The notes below the pieces were generated by a model that searched no databases, was not told the origin of the DNA, and saw only the letters and a list, made by a program, of their open reading frames with translations. The position numbers and the translations under genes were made by a program. A DNA stretch of 38,098 nucleotides. It comes from CAZAQS01 sp964486825 (GTDB taxonomy: Bacteria > Chloroflexota > Anaerolineae > Anaerolineales > UBA4823). Below, in pieces: positions 9,837 to 17,981 of this stretch (position 1 is the first letter of the stretch; the number at the start of each line of letters is the position of its first letter). The DNA lies in contig CAZAQS010000015.1 in assembly GCA_964486825.1 (NCBI GenBank), positions 1 to 38,098 on the forward strand. The letters are read 5' to 3'.

Positions 9837-10466
9837 TTATTCGAGCGGGCTCTTCTGAATGACCATCGTGCAACATTGATCCCCTGTAGCAATGCAATCT
9901 GTCTCCTTAACAGCGAAGTATCTCCCGCTGCTAATCCAATACAGGGCTTCTTGTAGGATGCCCACTGCCAAATGGCACGCCGGACTATCTGAATGGCGAC
10001 CCCAACAGATTGGACAGCTTTCGATATGCAAGGACAGGTTATTCATATCCTCTTCAATATCGACATGTTGGTCGCCAGCTTTATTCAGCGTTTCAGAAAT
10101 TAACGCTACCGCCGTTCGTAATTTTAAGGATAGCGGGAGCATCCTGAAACTTACCTGGGTCAGGCCGAGATCTGCCCCAAATTCTCTAAGCCCATATTTA
10201 AAACACGCTCTTCCAGATCTTAGTGCCAGGCCTTGACTCCCTTGCAACCCATATAGCCTTACCAGCGCTGCTTGTACATGGCCCAGCTCATCCAAGTGGA
10301 TAGCTGAAGTGCTGTTATACGGAGGGTAATTATCGACCAGGTGGGTCAATTCTGCATTGTCCAGGGCTGCGTTGACGCCTTTCTGCCCTATGATTTCTTC
10401 CATACCCTGAAAGAAAATGCTGCCCATCTTGCTTGAGAGATCTGGTCGAGTTTTGTGGTACGTCAT
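9837..10466 (-). CDS. V4R (4-vinyl reductase-like) domain protein
   Basis: 209 residues with the V4R pattern: an N-terminal helical part, then a C-terminal core with paired cysteines (CPICWGRH, then SPACHL), an ALYWISSGRYF segment and a final strand set with ETDCIATGDQCC. V4R domains occur in ligand-sensing regulators (PoxR/XylR group, MsvR) and in BchJ. They bind small hydrophobic ligands or metal through the conserved Cys residues. There is no DNA-binding or enzymatic domain here. The ATG at 10466 begins 5 bases after the hydrolase stop; a TTG six codons upstream is possible but would overlap that gene. A sensing role is inferred from family and context. Confidence 0.75.
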   Translation of the reverse strand: MTYHKTRPDLSSKMGSIFFQGMEEIIGQKGVNAALDNAELTHLVDNYPPYNSTSAIHLDELGHVQAALVRLYGLQGSQGLALRSGRACFKYGLREFGADLGLTQVSFRMLPLSLKLRTAVALISETLNKAGDQHVDIEEDMNNLSLHIESCPICWGRHSDSPACHLAVGILQEALYWISSGRYFAVKETDCIATGDQCCTMVIQKSPLE

Positions 10467-10471
10467 GGTAA

Positions 10472-11260
10472 TTAATTCTCGCAATCTAAAAAATCTTTTA
10501 GATATTTCATAAACCTGGTTGGCTCATCTAACATGACAAAATGACCTGCATTTTCAAACCGTTCGATGCGCGCGTGCGGTATGCCAGCCAGCATTGGCTT
10601 CCATTGACGGGGACTCACAACGATGTCTTTCGCCCCGAAAATGCCCATAGCAGGGATCTTTATCCTTGACAGATGGGGGCGGATGTCCGTGTGGCGCAAG
10701 GAAGCTATACTGTGTTGGAAGGATTCCAGGGTTGTACGAGAGATATCCCTGTCCATCATTTTCGCCCAGTTTGTGTCCTTTGAATATAAGGGGGCTAGCA
10801 AATGATAAGAAAGCTTGAACAACCAGATATTGTGGTAAACCACAAATCCAATTCCACGGCGTCCAAATAGCTTGAGAAGCCATGAAAGGGAAGAGCCTAC
10901 CATTGGCGATCCCACTACAGCCACTTTGCTCACCCGATTAGGGAAATGGATAGCAGTCAACAAGCCAACCGTTCCCCCCATACTGTGCCCAACCAGAGGG
11001 GCCTCAGCGATCCCCAATTGATCCATAAACTGGTCTACCAACTGGACGAAATCTTGAACGGCGTAGGTTTGCCGTTTGTTTCCAGATTCCCCAAAGCCCC
11101 AAAAATCCAAGGCATAAGTTCTGTAGAAACTGCCCAGGAAAGCCATCGTCTCCTGCCATAGCCCCCAAGAGCCCAACCAACCATGTAATAAGATCACCGG
11201 GCGACCCCGCCCGAAAACCTCATAATGTACAATTCCTTGGTCTGTAGTGATGGAAGACAC
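10472..11260 (-). CDS. alpha/beta hydrolase
   Basis: 262 residues with a typical alpha/beta-hydrolase fold: oxyanion segment LLHGWLGS (about 24-31), nucleophile elbow GHSMGG (about residue 93), acid on the strand AKDIV, and catalytic His in NAGHFVMLDEP near the C-terminus. Substrate is unknown; the family includes esterases, C-C hydrolases and lactonases, as well as RsbQ-like partners of PAS sensors. A signalling partner role is attractive because it sits between a GTPase and a V4R sensor and a second copy begins at the left window edge. Start codon is GTG at 11260, 32 bases after the GTPase stop. Confidence 0.88.
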   Translation of the reverse strand: MSSITTDQGIVHYEVFGRGRPVILLHGWLGSWGLWQETMAFLGSFYRTYALDFWGFGESGNKRQTYAVQDFVQLVDQFMDQLGIAEAPLVGHSMGGTVGLLTAIHFPNRVSKVAVVGSPMVGSSLSWLLKLFGRRGIGFVVYHNIWLFKLSYHLLAPLYSKDTNWAKMMDRDISRTTLESFQHSIASLRHTDIRPHLSRIKIPAMGIFGAKDIVVSPRQWKPMLAGIPHARIERFENAGHFVMLDEPTRFMKYLKDFLDCEN

Positions 11261-11292
11261 AGTAAGAATTTGTCCTGGACCTGAATCGAATC

Positions 11293-11829
11293 CTAAGCAG
11301 CTTGTTCCATCTCTGCCAGAATGCTGTATAACAGCTCCAGGAGAATGGTTTTGACCGACTCTTTTTCACGGGCGACACATGACACCAGCTTGACCTTGGG
11401 ATCCAGGCGGAGAGCAATCCGCATATCATCCAACTCCCAGGCGTCATCCCGGTCCTGTTTATTGGCTGCGACGACATAGGGGGTTGGAGCATAGGCACGG
11501 AAAGTCTCTAATATGCTACGCGCCTCTCGAAAGGTCTCAGGGCGAGTGCTGTCAACCATTACGATAAAACCCAACATACCTTCAGAAAGAATCTCCCACA
11601 TAAAATCAAAGCGCCTTTGCCCAGGTGTGCCAAACAAGTACAGGACCAGGTCGTTATCTACCGTGATACGGCCAAAATCCATAGCAACCGTGGTTGATTC
11701 CTTAACTTTCTCTGCCTCTGATGATATCTTTCTTTCTGTAGAAACGACATCGATTTCGCTGACAGAGCGAATAAACTCGGTCTTTCCAGCATTAAAAGGG
11801 CCAGTGACTACCATTTTTACCGTTTGCAT
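11293..11829 (-). CDS. small Ras/MglA-like GTPase
   Basis: 178 residues covering a complete small G domain. P-loop GPFNAGKT at residues 10-17, switch II FGTPGQRRF, base-recognition NKQD, and a SCVARE G5-like loop are visible. The GTPGQ form replaces the usual DxxGQ, as in the bacterial MglA-like proteins and Streptomyces CvnD conservon GTPases. Such proteins act as molecular switches in polarity or signalling and work with roadblock/LC7 GAPs; no roadblock gene is in the window. It follows the PATAN gene by 27 bases, with AAGGA before its ATG, so the two are co-expressed. Confidence 0.88.
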   Translation of the reverse strand: MQTVKMVVTGPFNAGKTEFIRSVSEIDVVSTERKISSEAEKVKESTTVAMDFGRITVDNDLVLYLFGTPGQRRFDFMWEILSEGMLGFIVMVDSTRPETFREARSILETFRAYAPTPYVVAANKQDRDDAWELDDMRIALRLDPKVKLVSCVAREKESVKTILLELLYSILAEMEQAA

Positions 11830-11856
11830 ATCGGGGTGTCCTTAAGGTCCTGAAGG

Positions 11857-12678
11857 TTAAAGAGATCGAATACGGTTGATGATGCGGTTGATAAGGGACT
11901 TTTGTTCTTCCTTATGCCCTGGGGTGGGTGGCGTTTTAACCAGAAGGGGAGTTTTAACCGGTACCGCCGGGCGGATTATTTCTACCAATCCCGCCTGCAA
12001 AAGGGCGTAGATGATACGCCGGATTTCCATATCGCTCATATTTGCAGCACGGGCAATCTGCCTTATCGTGTTTTTGGGGTTGATAAAGGAAACCACCCGC
12101 CATTCCTCAACGCTGAGGTTTAGATTTTTAAGGTTCGCACCGGGGCGGTCGGCAAACTTTAGCGCCATGTCCAGGCTGGGAATCTCATCCTGAAGCTGCT
12201 CCCATTCCCGCAACCGCCGGGAACCTTCAATGATGATGTTTTCTAAGCCGATCCGGACGGTGATCTTATCGGCAGGAGGCAGCATGTCATTCTCAAAACG
12301 GAACAGTCCCTCCACCCAGGTGAATAAGCGGTTGATATTGTTGATAAAGTGCGTTTGCAAGCTCACGAGGATATCTTGCTGGGAGAGATAGTTCGCATTG
12401 ATCAATAAAAGACCTAGCTCCTTATCGCTCATATTCCCAGCGCGGGTTTTGATCACGCGGTGCTGTGCAGCAGTGATTTTATTGGCTCGGTGCAGGATTG
12501 ATACCAGGCTATTATCTTCCTGGCCTAGCTGGGTATAAGCTAATTTGCCCTCTCGAAAGAAAACCGAAATCTGCTCATTCGGACCTTCAACCACCAAAGT
12601 CCCTGTCTTTTGAGCGATATTGATCAGGTTCAGAAGTTGGGTAATTGTAAAATCACGCAGATTGCCCTTCAATGCCAT
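11857..12678 (-). CDS. PATAN (DUF4388) domain protein with C-terminal winged-helix-like region
   Basis: 273 residues. The first ~115 residues match the PATAN/DUF4388 pattern: GNLRDFTITQLLNLI, TGTLVV, an F-x-x-GKL-x-YTQ segment, and helices ending in a FRFEN motif. Residues ~185-235 look like a small winged-helix unit (NTIRQIARAANMSDMEIRRI followed by LLQAGLVEII). PATAN proteins are receiver-interacting adaptors found with response regulators and GTPases in Myxococcota, Deinococcota, Cyanobacteria and Chloroflexota. It is the first gene of the long minus-strand operon, downstream of a consensus promoter, and shares its transcript with the GTPase. Confidence 0.85.
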   Translation of the reverse strand: MALKGNLRDFTITQLLNLINIAQKTGTLVVEGPNEQISVFFREGKLAYTQLGQEDNSLVSILHRANKITAAQHRVIKTRAGNMSDKELGLLLINANYLSQQDILVSLQTHFINNINRLFTWVEGLFRFENDMLPPADKITVRIGLENIIIEGSRRLREWEQLQDEIPSLDMALKFADRPGANLKNLNLSVEEWRVVSFINPKNTIRQIARAANMSDMEIRRIIYALLQAGLVEIIRPAVPVKTPLLVKTPPTPGHKEEQKSLINRIINRIRSL

Positions 12679-12703
12679 AGGGGAGCGCCTCTATATCAAT
12701 TAG

Positions 12704-12720
12704 TTGCAATTTTTATGCAA
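12704..12720. repeat. short inverted repeat in the 5' leader of the PATAN gene
   Basis: TTGCA and TGCAA arms separated by 7 A/T bases lie between the predicted transcription start and the PATAN start codon. It could be an operator, but an AT-rich 5+5 bp palindrome can arise by chance. Confidence 0.25.
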
Positions 12721-12745
12721 AATGAAATAAAAAGAGTATGAGAGG

Positions 12746-12774
12746 ATTATACATGCAAGGAGTAGATGCGTCAA
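12746..12774 (-). promoter_or_regulatory. sigma-70 type promoter for the signalling operon
   Basis: On the minus strand TTGACG, 17 bases, TATAAT. The predicted start near 12739 leaves a leader of about 60 bases before the PATAN ATG at 12678. Match and spacing are close to ideal. Confidence 0.7.
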
Positions 12775-12830
12775 TTAAAAGCGGACCTGAGCCGGTTTGC
12801 AGTAATGTAGGTAGGTTTGGCTTTAAAATG

Positions 12831-12858
12831 AAAAAGACGCACATGCTACCGGTGCGCC
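12831..12858 (-). terminator. intrinsic terminator after tRNA-Asn
   Basis: On the minus strand a 7-bp stem (GGCGCAC with GTGCGTC, one G-T pair) and a 9-base loop are followed at once by TTTTT. It begins 15 bases after the tRNA 3' end. Confidence 0.85.
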
Positions 12859-12872
12859 TTTTGTACTTCCAG

Positions 12873-12946
12873 CTCCTCGGCCAGGACTCGAACCTGGAAC
12901 CTAGCGGTTAACAGCCGCCCGCTCTGCCGAATTGAGCTACCGAGGA
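12873..12946 (-). tRNA. tRNA-Asn (anticodon GTT)
   Basis: A 74-nt cloverleaf: 7-bp acceptor stem TCCTCGG/CCGAGGA with discriminator G, D-stem GCTC/GAGC, anticodon stem with loop CTGTTAA (anticodon at 12910-12912), and T-arm CCAGG-TTCGAGT-CCTGG. The 3' CCA is not encoded. It has its own promoter and terminator, so it is a single-gene unit. Confidence 0.97.
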
Positions 12947-12959
12947 ACACAGCGCCTGG

Positions 12960-12989
12960 ATTATATCTCGTAATGTTAATCGATGTCAA
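12960..12989 (-). promoter_or_regulatory. promoter of tRNA-Asn
   Basis: Minus strand TTGACA, 18 bases, TATAAT, ending 13 bases before the tRNA 5' end. Both hexamers are perfect consensus matches. Confidence 0.85.
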
Positions 12990-13062
12990 GGACTGTGTTG
13001 TCAATAATAGTAGGTGCCATTTCCTAGTATTAGAATTGTGAACAATAACCGGAATTAAAGAA

Positions 13063-13086
13063 AAGGCGCTCGATATCGAGCGCCTT
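13063..13086 (-). terminator. intrinsic terminator after the FmdB-type gene
   Basis: A perfect 24-base palindrome (12-bp arms beginning AAGGCGCTCG) followed on the minus strand by TTTTC. It lies 29 bases after the stop of the zinc ribbon gene. Confidence 0.8.
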
Positions 13087-13114
13087 GATAATAATATAAA
13101 CAGTACTGAACAAG

Positions 13115-13405
13115 TCAATCTTTTTCAGGAGTTGTGGTGCTCGTCTCGGTCTTTTTTTCAGAATCGTTTGCCTTACTCTCAGATTCAGCCGCCTTACTGT
13201 GGGAATGGTTACCCCTCGTTCCAGATGGAGAGCGATGATCGGTTGCGTAAAATCCCGACCCCTTAAAAACGATCCCTACAGGGGTATATACCTTCCGCAG
13301 GTTTTTCCCACACTCTGGACAGCGGGTGAGCGGCTGGTCGCTGAATTTTTGTTGGCGCTCGAACTGAACTCCGCAATTTTCGCACCGGTAAGTATAAATT
13401 GGCAT
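13115..13405 (-). CDS. FmdB-family zinc ribbon protein
   Basis: 96 residues. The N-terminal MPIYTYRCENCG, a second CPECG knuckle and the KVYTP...FKGSGFYATD segment are diagnostic of the FmdB/CxxC_CxxC_SSSS putative regulatory family. The rest is a charged Ser/Lys/Glu/Thr-rich disordered tail. The start is ATG at 13405, six bases after an AGGTGG site; the open frame runs 13 codons further upstream without support. It is a single-gene unit between its own promoter and terminator. Family members are proposed regulators, but no molecular role is established. Confidence 0.9.
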   Translation of the reverse strand: MPIYTYRCENCGVQFERQQKFSDQPLTRCPECGKNLRKVYTPVGIVFKGSGFYATDHRSPSGTRGNHSHSKAAESESKANDSEKKTETSTTTPEKD

Positions 13406-13447
13406 AATCCACCTCGATTGGTCTCTATTTCTTCTGACCAACAAGTA

Positions 13448-13476
13448 ATTATAGCGCGCATGAATAGGCTTTGCAA
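13448..13476 (-). promoter_or_regulatory. promoter of the FmdB-type gene
   Basis: Minus strand TTGCAA, 17 bases, TATAAT. The predicted start near 13441 gives a leader of about 35 bases with an AGGTGG ribosome binding site. Confidence 0.75.
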
Positions 13477-13544
13477 GAGGTTTTCAAATTGTCTCTAAGA
13501 ACCGGCAACGAGCTACAACATACCAGAATTTAGATCAATGTCCC

Positions 13545-15506
13545 CTAAGGCGCCCGTGTTGGTGTGATTGTCCTGGTTATGGTGGGTGTCGGAGTATTCG
13601 TGCTGCGAGCCGTAGGTGTTGAAGAAGGCGTGACCGTACTTTTCAGAGTAGGCGTTGGAGATGGGGTGCGGGTTAGGGTTGGAGTTGCCGTGGGCAGCGG
13701 TGTGCGAGTTGGTGTAGATGTGCGTGTAGGTGTACGAGTCGCGGTCGGGGTATATGTATTGGTATGTGTTGCAGTCGGGGTCGGAGGATTTAGCGCCAGG
13801 AGATGCCTGCTTGCAGTTCTGGCCCATGCAGATGGCACTGCATCCTCCGGCAAGCTCAATAAAGCTTTCCAATTTTCAGTAGCTCCAACCGGATTGTCCA
13901 GGGCTTCGAGAGCCATGGCTCGCCAGTAGTACAGGGCAGCCCTCTCTTCATTTGTCTCAGCCAGGTTGGCTGCGCTATTGAACTGTCCGTAAGCGTCCCT
14001 CGCCCGATCTGCAACCAATAGCGCTCGCCCCAGGTTCAGGCTGATCTCAAAATTCTTGGGGTATAAGCGCATCGCCATGAGCAATTCGTTGGTTGCCAAT
14101 TGTCCTTCTTTCATGGCAATATACGTTTTACCCCGTTGAATGTAGACTTCAGTAAGCTCACGATCCAATTTGAAGGCCTGGTCGAAAGCACTCAAAGCGG
14201 CCTGGTAGTCTTTTCCTGCCAGGTAATGGGCCTTTCCGAGGGTAAGCCAGCCGTCTGCATCCATTTCCTGGTAGCGTAGATAGATTTCTAGATATTGTGT
14301 AGCTTCTAGGGGTTCTTCGTTTGCCAGGAGCGCCAAGGCCAGGGTTTTATAGGCGACGAGAAGTGTCTTGTCCAGCTCGTGAGCTTGATAGGCGCTTTCC
14401 AGGCCTGTCTCGTTTTCACCCAGCTCAAGATATGCCTGAGCGAGCAGTACATGCAGCACAGGCGAGTCTGGATATAGCTCTTGGGCAATGTGAAGATCCT
14501 CCAGTGCGGCTTCTGGCTCACCCTGGCTTAGCAGGTATTTTGCCCTCTCGAGGTAGGCGTCAGTATAATAAGGATCGTTTTGGATTGCGAGTGACAGATC
14601 CTCGAAGACATCTACCTTGGGGTTGGTCAGCAATAAACTACGAGAACGTCCCAGATAAGCAGGCGCAAAATTGGGTGACAATTTGATGGATTGCTCATAG
14701 GCCTCCAGTGCCTTCTCGATTTCACCGTTCAGCCAATAAGCCTCTCCAAGGTGGTATCGGGTATCAGCAGAATCTGGATCCATTTGGCTGGCCTGTTGCA
14801 TGAAGGTCAGCATGCTTTGAAAATCACCCCTGGTATAAGCGCGAATAGCGGAACGGTACGCCTCATTAATCGGATGGGGAGTATTCACATACAAAGGGAC
14901 AGGTGTATAAGTGGCCACTAGAGACATCCAGAGCGGCATTGGTCCAACGTAAGTGGGGGTGGGAGATCGCACTACTAAAGTTTTCGTCGGGAACACAGTG
15001 GGAGTGAAGGTAGGCTGCCTCGTGCCTGGCGTAATGCTTACCCGGTAAATTTGCCGGCCGTCATTGTAAAAGGAGCGCATCCCGAAGATCCCGAAAATCA
15101 TCATACCGATTACAAACAGCGCCAACGATGCAAATACACCGCCGCGCAAGAGCGGGTTGGTGGTGATTTTCTGCCAGCGCGTGAGCTGAACTTCAGGCTC
15201 TTCATCAAGAAGCGCTCCCCACTTGCGCCTGTTTGGGACGACTGGCGCCAAGTTCAATTCAGGGGGGCGAGCTCCTAGCAAAACCAGGCCTCGCTTTGCA
15301 GCCGCGTTTCCAGGATCTAAACGGAGCACTGTTTCCAGGCAATAACTGCGTTCACTGCGCGTTTCCACGACCGAACTCATCCACAGCCAATATTTTGGGT
15401 TGGACTGGTCGGCGCGCAAAAGGCGCGCGAGTAAGTCGCGAGCACGGAGGCGCTGGCCCTTTTCCAAGGCTTCTATGGCTTCTTTAAGCATGATATCTTC
15501 GGGCAT
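13545..15506 (-). CDS. membrane TPR-repeat protein with Thr/Pro-rich tail
   Basis: 653 residues. The N-terminal ~80 residues look like a small TPR-type helical unit (EAIEALEKGQRLRARDLL). One transmembrane segment follows (about residues 135-157, LLRGGVFASLALFVIGMMI...). A Thr/Pro linker leads to an array of TPR repeats (about 210-575) with typical xxALxxYxxAxxLxP spacing. The last ~75 residues are a low-complexity tail of TPT/RTP units. Topology suggests cytoplasmic N-terminus and extracytoplasmic TPRs. TPRs mediate protein assembly; the partner is unknown. Tails like this are common in Anaerolineae envelope proteins. It is divergently transcribed from the LysM lipoprotein. Confidence 0.85.
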   Translation of the reverse strand: MPEDIMLKEAIEALEKGQRLRARDLLARLLRADQSNPKYWLWMSSVVETRSERSYCLETVLRLDPGNAAAKRGLVLLGARPPELNLAPVVPNRRKWGALLDEEPEVQLTRWQKITTNPLLRGGVFASLALFVIGMMIFGIFGMRSFYNDGRQIYRVSITPGTRQPTFTPTVFPTKTLVVRSPTPTYVGPMPLWMSLVATYTPVPLYVNTPHPINEAYRSAIRAYTRGDFQSMLTFMQQASQMDPDSADTRYHLGEAYWLNGEIEKALEAYEQSIKLSPNFAPAYLGRSRSLLLTNPKVDVFEDLSLAIQNDPYYTDAYLERAKYLLSQGEPEAALEDLHIAQELYPDSPVLHVLLAQAYLELGENETGLESAYQAHELDKTLLVAYKTLALALLANEEPLEATQYLEIYLRYQEMDADGWLTLGKAHYLAGKDYQAALSAFDQAFKLDRELTEVYIQRGKTYIAMKEGQLATNELLMAMRLYPKNFEISLNLGRALLVADRARDAYGQFNSAANLAETNEERAALYYWRAMALEALDNPVGATENWKALLSLPEDAVPSAWARTASRHLLALNPPTPTATHTNTYTPTATRTPTRTSTPTRTPLPTATPTLTRTPSPTPTLKSTVTPSSTPTARSTNTPTPTITRTITPTRAP

Positions 15507-15525
15507 AGATAGCTACTCAGAAGAT

Positions 15526-15554
15526 AGTCTAGCATAAGCTAACATTGCAAGCAA
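15526..15554 (-). promoter_or_regulatory. promoter of the TPR gene
   Basis: Minus strand TTGCTT, 17 bases, TAGACT. It would start transcription about 13 bases before the ATG at 15506. It lies back to back with the LysM gene promoter. Confidence 0.5.
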
Positions 15555-15590
15555 GTTGAAATAAGCATCAATTTTTGTCTTTTGGTTAGG

Positions 15591-15596
15591 TATAAT
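15591..15596 (+). promoter_or_regulatory. -10 element of the LysM lipoprotein gene
   Basis: A perfect TATAAT ends 7 bases before the ATG at 15604, so the transcript would start at or next to the start codon (leaderless). The -35 region is poor. No ribosome binding site precedes the ATG, which fits. Confidence 0.6.
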
Positions 15597-15603
15597 CAGC
15601 CGC

Positions 15604-16653
15604 ATGCTTATTGTTATCCGGTTTACATTTATCGTGCTCATCCTGGCGACATTCTTGTTATCTAGCTGTGCAGGTTTCGAGCCAACCTTTGAAACGCCAA
15701 CCCCAGGTTCGGCGCCAATCCTTCAAATCACCCCATATTGGACTCCTACAAGCTCATCCACGCCAGTATCCCCCACGCCTGTGACTTCTCCGGCAGCTAC
15801 TTCTCCTCCCACTCCAACTCCGTTTACGCATACGATCGTGCAAGGAGATATGTTAGGAGGAATAGCTTTCCAATATGGTCTTACAGTTGAGGACCTGCTA
15901 GTTGCCAATCCTGGTATTGATCCGGCTTTGCTGACAATCGGTTCAACATTGGTCGTTCCCCTCGCTGAAGGCGAGCCGCTTATCGAGGCTACACCGGTTT
16001 CCCTGCCCATTCAGGTCGATGAGCCAGATTGCTATCCGACGAGCGATGGAGGTACTTTCTGCTTAATGATGGCAACCAATAATGGGGAGATAAGTGTGGA
16101 AAACCTTACCGCAAAAATTGGATTCATCTCAAGCGATGGGGAGAGCATGGCGGAGGAAATCGCCCATCCTCTGTTGAACGTGATCCCTGCAGGTGAATCG
16201 TTGCCGGTGCTGGCATTCTTCTCTTCCTCCCTTGAACCTGAGGTAGAGGTTTATGGAGAGGTGATTTCGGCTTTACCTCTTCATGATGATGCTTCCCGTT
16301 ATCTGGATGCAGAAGTAGAAATCGAAGGAACTGTTGTTGAACCAGGTGGGCAACAAGCCACGGTCCAGGGACAAGTGAAAATGCCAAGCGGCAGCCTGTC
16401 ACCAGATTACGTATGGCTAGCAGCAGTTGCATATGGAGAAAATGGAGAGGTTATCGGAGTACGAAAATGGGAAGCTCCACAGGGAGATAGCTGCCCCATT
16501 CTGGAAATGCAAACCCAAACTGTCGAAACGGAAGGAACGCGTGAGTGTCTTTCCTTCGATTTGACGGTTTATAGTTTGGACCCACAGATCGAACGAGTTG
16601 AAGTATTTGTCGAAGCGGGATATCTGCAAGAGCCCGAACAGGGTGGTGAATAG
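15604..16653 (+). CDS. LysM-domain lipoprotein
   Basis: 349 residues. The N-terminal signal peptide ends in a lipobox LLSSC with lipidated C22. A Thr/Pro/Ser linker (about 30-75) and one LysM domain (about 77-122: HTIVQGDMLGGIAFQYGLT...LLVANPGI...IGSTLVVP) follow. The C-terminal ~220 residues are predicted all-beta, perhaps a FxLyD/CARDB-like extracellular domain, but I do not recognise it with confidence. LysM binds N-acetylglucosamine polymers such as peptidoglycan. It is the only confident plus-strand protein gene in the window and is divergent from the TPR envelope protein. Confidence 0.88.
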   Translation: MLIVIRFTFIVLILATFLLSSCAGFEPTFETPTPGSAPILQITPYWTPTSSSTPVSPTPVTSPAATSPPTPTPFTHTIVQGDMLGGIAFQYGLTVEDLLVANPGIDPALLTIGSTLVVPLAEGEPLIEATPVSLPIQVDEPDCYPTSDGGTFCLMMATNNGEISVENLTAKIGFISSDGESMAEEIAHPLLNVIPAGESLPVLAFFSSSLEPEVEVYGEVISALPLHDDASRYLDAEVEIEGTVVEPGGQQATVQGQVKMPSGSLSPDYVWLAAVAYGENGEVIGVRKWEAPQGDSCPILEMQTQTVETEGTRECLSFDLTVYSLDPQIERVEVFVEAGYLQEPEQGGE

Positions 16654-16667
16654 GTGGCCTGTTCGGG
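16633..16667. repeat. perfect 10-bp inverted repeat between convergent genes
   Basis: CCCGAACAGG and CCTGTTCGGG arms with a 15-base spacer span the stop codon of the LysM gene and lie just past the stop of the convergent M50 gene. A hairpin here could end transcription from either side, but neither side has a T-run. Confidence 0.5.
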
Positions 16668-16691
16668 GGTTGTATGGTGGTCTAATTGAGT

Positions 16692-17891
16692 TTATCCGAA
16701 GATAATTCGCAATGGCACCGGGGTGAAAACTAGCAAAAATATGACCAATCCCAGGAACCCCAGCGCCCTCCGGCGTTGGTCCAGGGGAGTGATTTGATCC
16801 AGTGGCTCCGCCTGTTGGCGTCCGAGGAAAAATATCAACCCCGCCCACAACCACCAGCCGTTCCAAACCAGGCCCATGAATACCAATCCCACCAGGACGA
16901 AGGGGAGCAGCGCCATAGAGCGTTTCCCCAACAAGCTATTGATGATATGACCACCGTCGAGTTGACCAGCGGGGATGAGGTTCAAGGCTGTAACCAGCAG
17001 GCCCGCCCATCCGGCCCAGGCGACAGGATGGAGCATCACATCTACACCACCTGTGGGATCAGGCAACCCCGTAAAAAAATAGCGTATCCAATAGACGGTG
17101 GGGGAAAGGTCCCCAAAGTTAGCGGGCGCTGGTAAAAGCTCACCAAAAACAATATATTTGGCCAATAAGTAAAGGATGGAATTGCCTTCCAGGCTCAAAC
17201 CTTCGCCAGGCGGTATCACCTGTGGCAGGGTGTTGATCTCCGAGAGATAGAGTCCCAGAATCAAGACTGGTATAGCAACGATCAGGCCAGCCAAGGGGCC
17301 GGCTATCCCGATGTCCAGTAGGATGCGCTTATTCTTGTGAGATTCTTTCTGAACGATGACTGCTCCCATCGTACCGAACGGGCTAAACGGGAAGGGTATG
17401 AAATAGGGAAGCGTGGCTGCAGTGTTGTGAAAACGGGCTACCAAATAATGACCGAACTCGTGGGCCAATAAAATCCCTAACAGGCTGGCAGCGAAGGCAA
17501 ATGCCATTCCCAGGTTGTTGAGCATAAATTGTGGTACGGTCGTACTTCCGTCGTAGCCGTAGATCGCCCCCGCCGTCAGGACACTGAGCAATGTCAACAC
17601 AAAAAGGACCAGGTTTACCCAGGGATTGGAGGGAGAAGGGTTCTGAACCCCTGGAACCAGGATGACGATATGTTTCCCGTCCGCTTCCCGAAACAAGGGG
17701 GTGATCTTCACGGGACGCAACGCATCAGCCAGCTTGTCATAGGCTGCCGCGGAGTCTTGCTGGTGAAGCCTTCCTTCGAAGCGAGCCAGGTAAGCATGTT
17801 CTGGGTTGCCAGACTCCCCCCAGGTAACAGATTCGATTCGTAAAACGCGCGAAACTTGAGATGTAATTTGATCGTTTTCTAATGGATACAT
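16692..17891 (-). CDS. site-2 protease family (M50) membrane metalloprotease
   Basis: 399 residues. Zinc ligands are in HEFGH (about residue 142) and in the NLIPAGQLDGGH motif, the standard S2P pair, with several transmembrane helices around them. A GTMGAVIV segment and the following GPLAGL helix are typical of the EGY1-like and bacterial S2P group without PDZ domain. The ~80-residue N-terminal soluble part precedes the first membrane helix. S2P enzymes cut transmembrane substrates such as anti-sigma factors; no such partner is adjacent. It is convergent with the LysM gene. Confidence 0.92.
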   Translation of the reverse strand: MYPLENDQITSQVSRVLRIESVTWGESGNPEHAYLARFEGRLHQQDSAAAYDKLADALRPVKITPLFREADGKHIVILVPGVQNPSPSNPWVNLVLFVLTLLSVLTAGAIYGYDGSTTVPQFMLNNLGMAFAFAASLLGILLAHEFGHYLVARFHNTAATLPYFIPFPFSPFGTMGAVIVQKESHKNKRILLDIGIAGPLAGLIVAIPVLILGLYLSEINTLPQVIPPGEGLSLEGNSILYLLAKYIVFGELLPAPANFGDLSPTVYWIRYFFTGLPDPTGGVDVMLHPVAWAGWAGLLVTALNLIPAGQLDGGHIINSLLGKRSMALLPFVLVGLVFMGLVWNGWWLWAGLIFFLGRQQAEPLDQITPLDQRRRALGFLGLVIFLLVFTPVPLRIIFG

Positions 17892-17981
17892 AATGAGACC
17901 GGCAAGTTTTCCGGAAAAATCTAACCTTTATCGGAGTGAATATCGAGGATCTATTTACCCCTCATTGTACTTAACCACAGG

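Noticed and set aside
12846..13118. 90-residue minus-strand open frame over tRNA-Asn
   Set aside because: It runs through the tRNA, its promoter and two terminators, so it is not a gene.
13560..13790. Possible short tandem repeat or CRISPR-like array
   Set aside because: The repetitiveness is codon-level Thr/Pro repetition in the tail of the TPR protein; there are no identical repeats with unique spacers.
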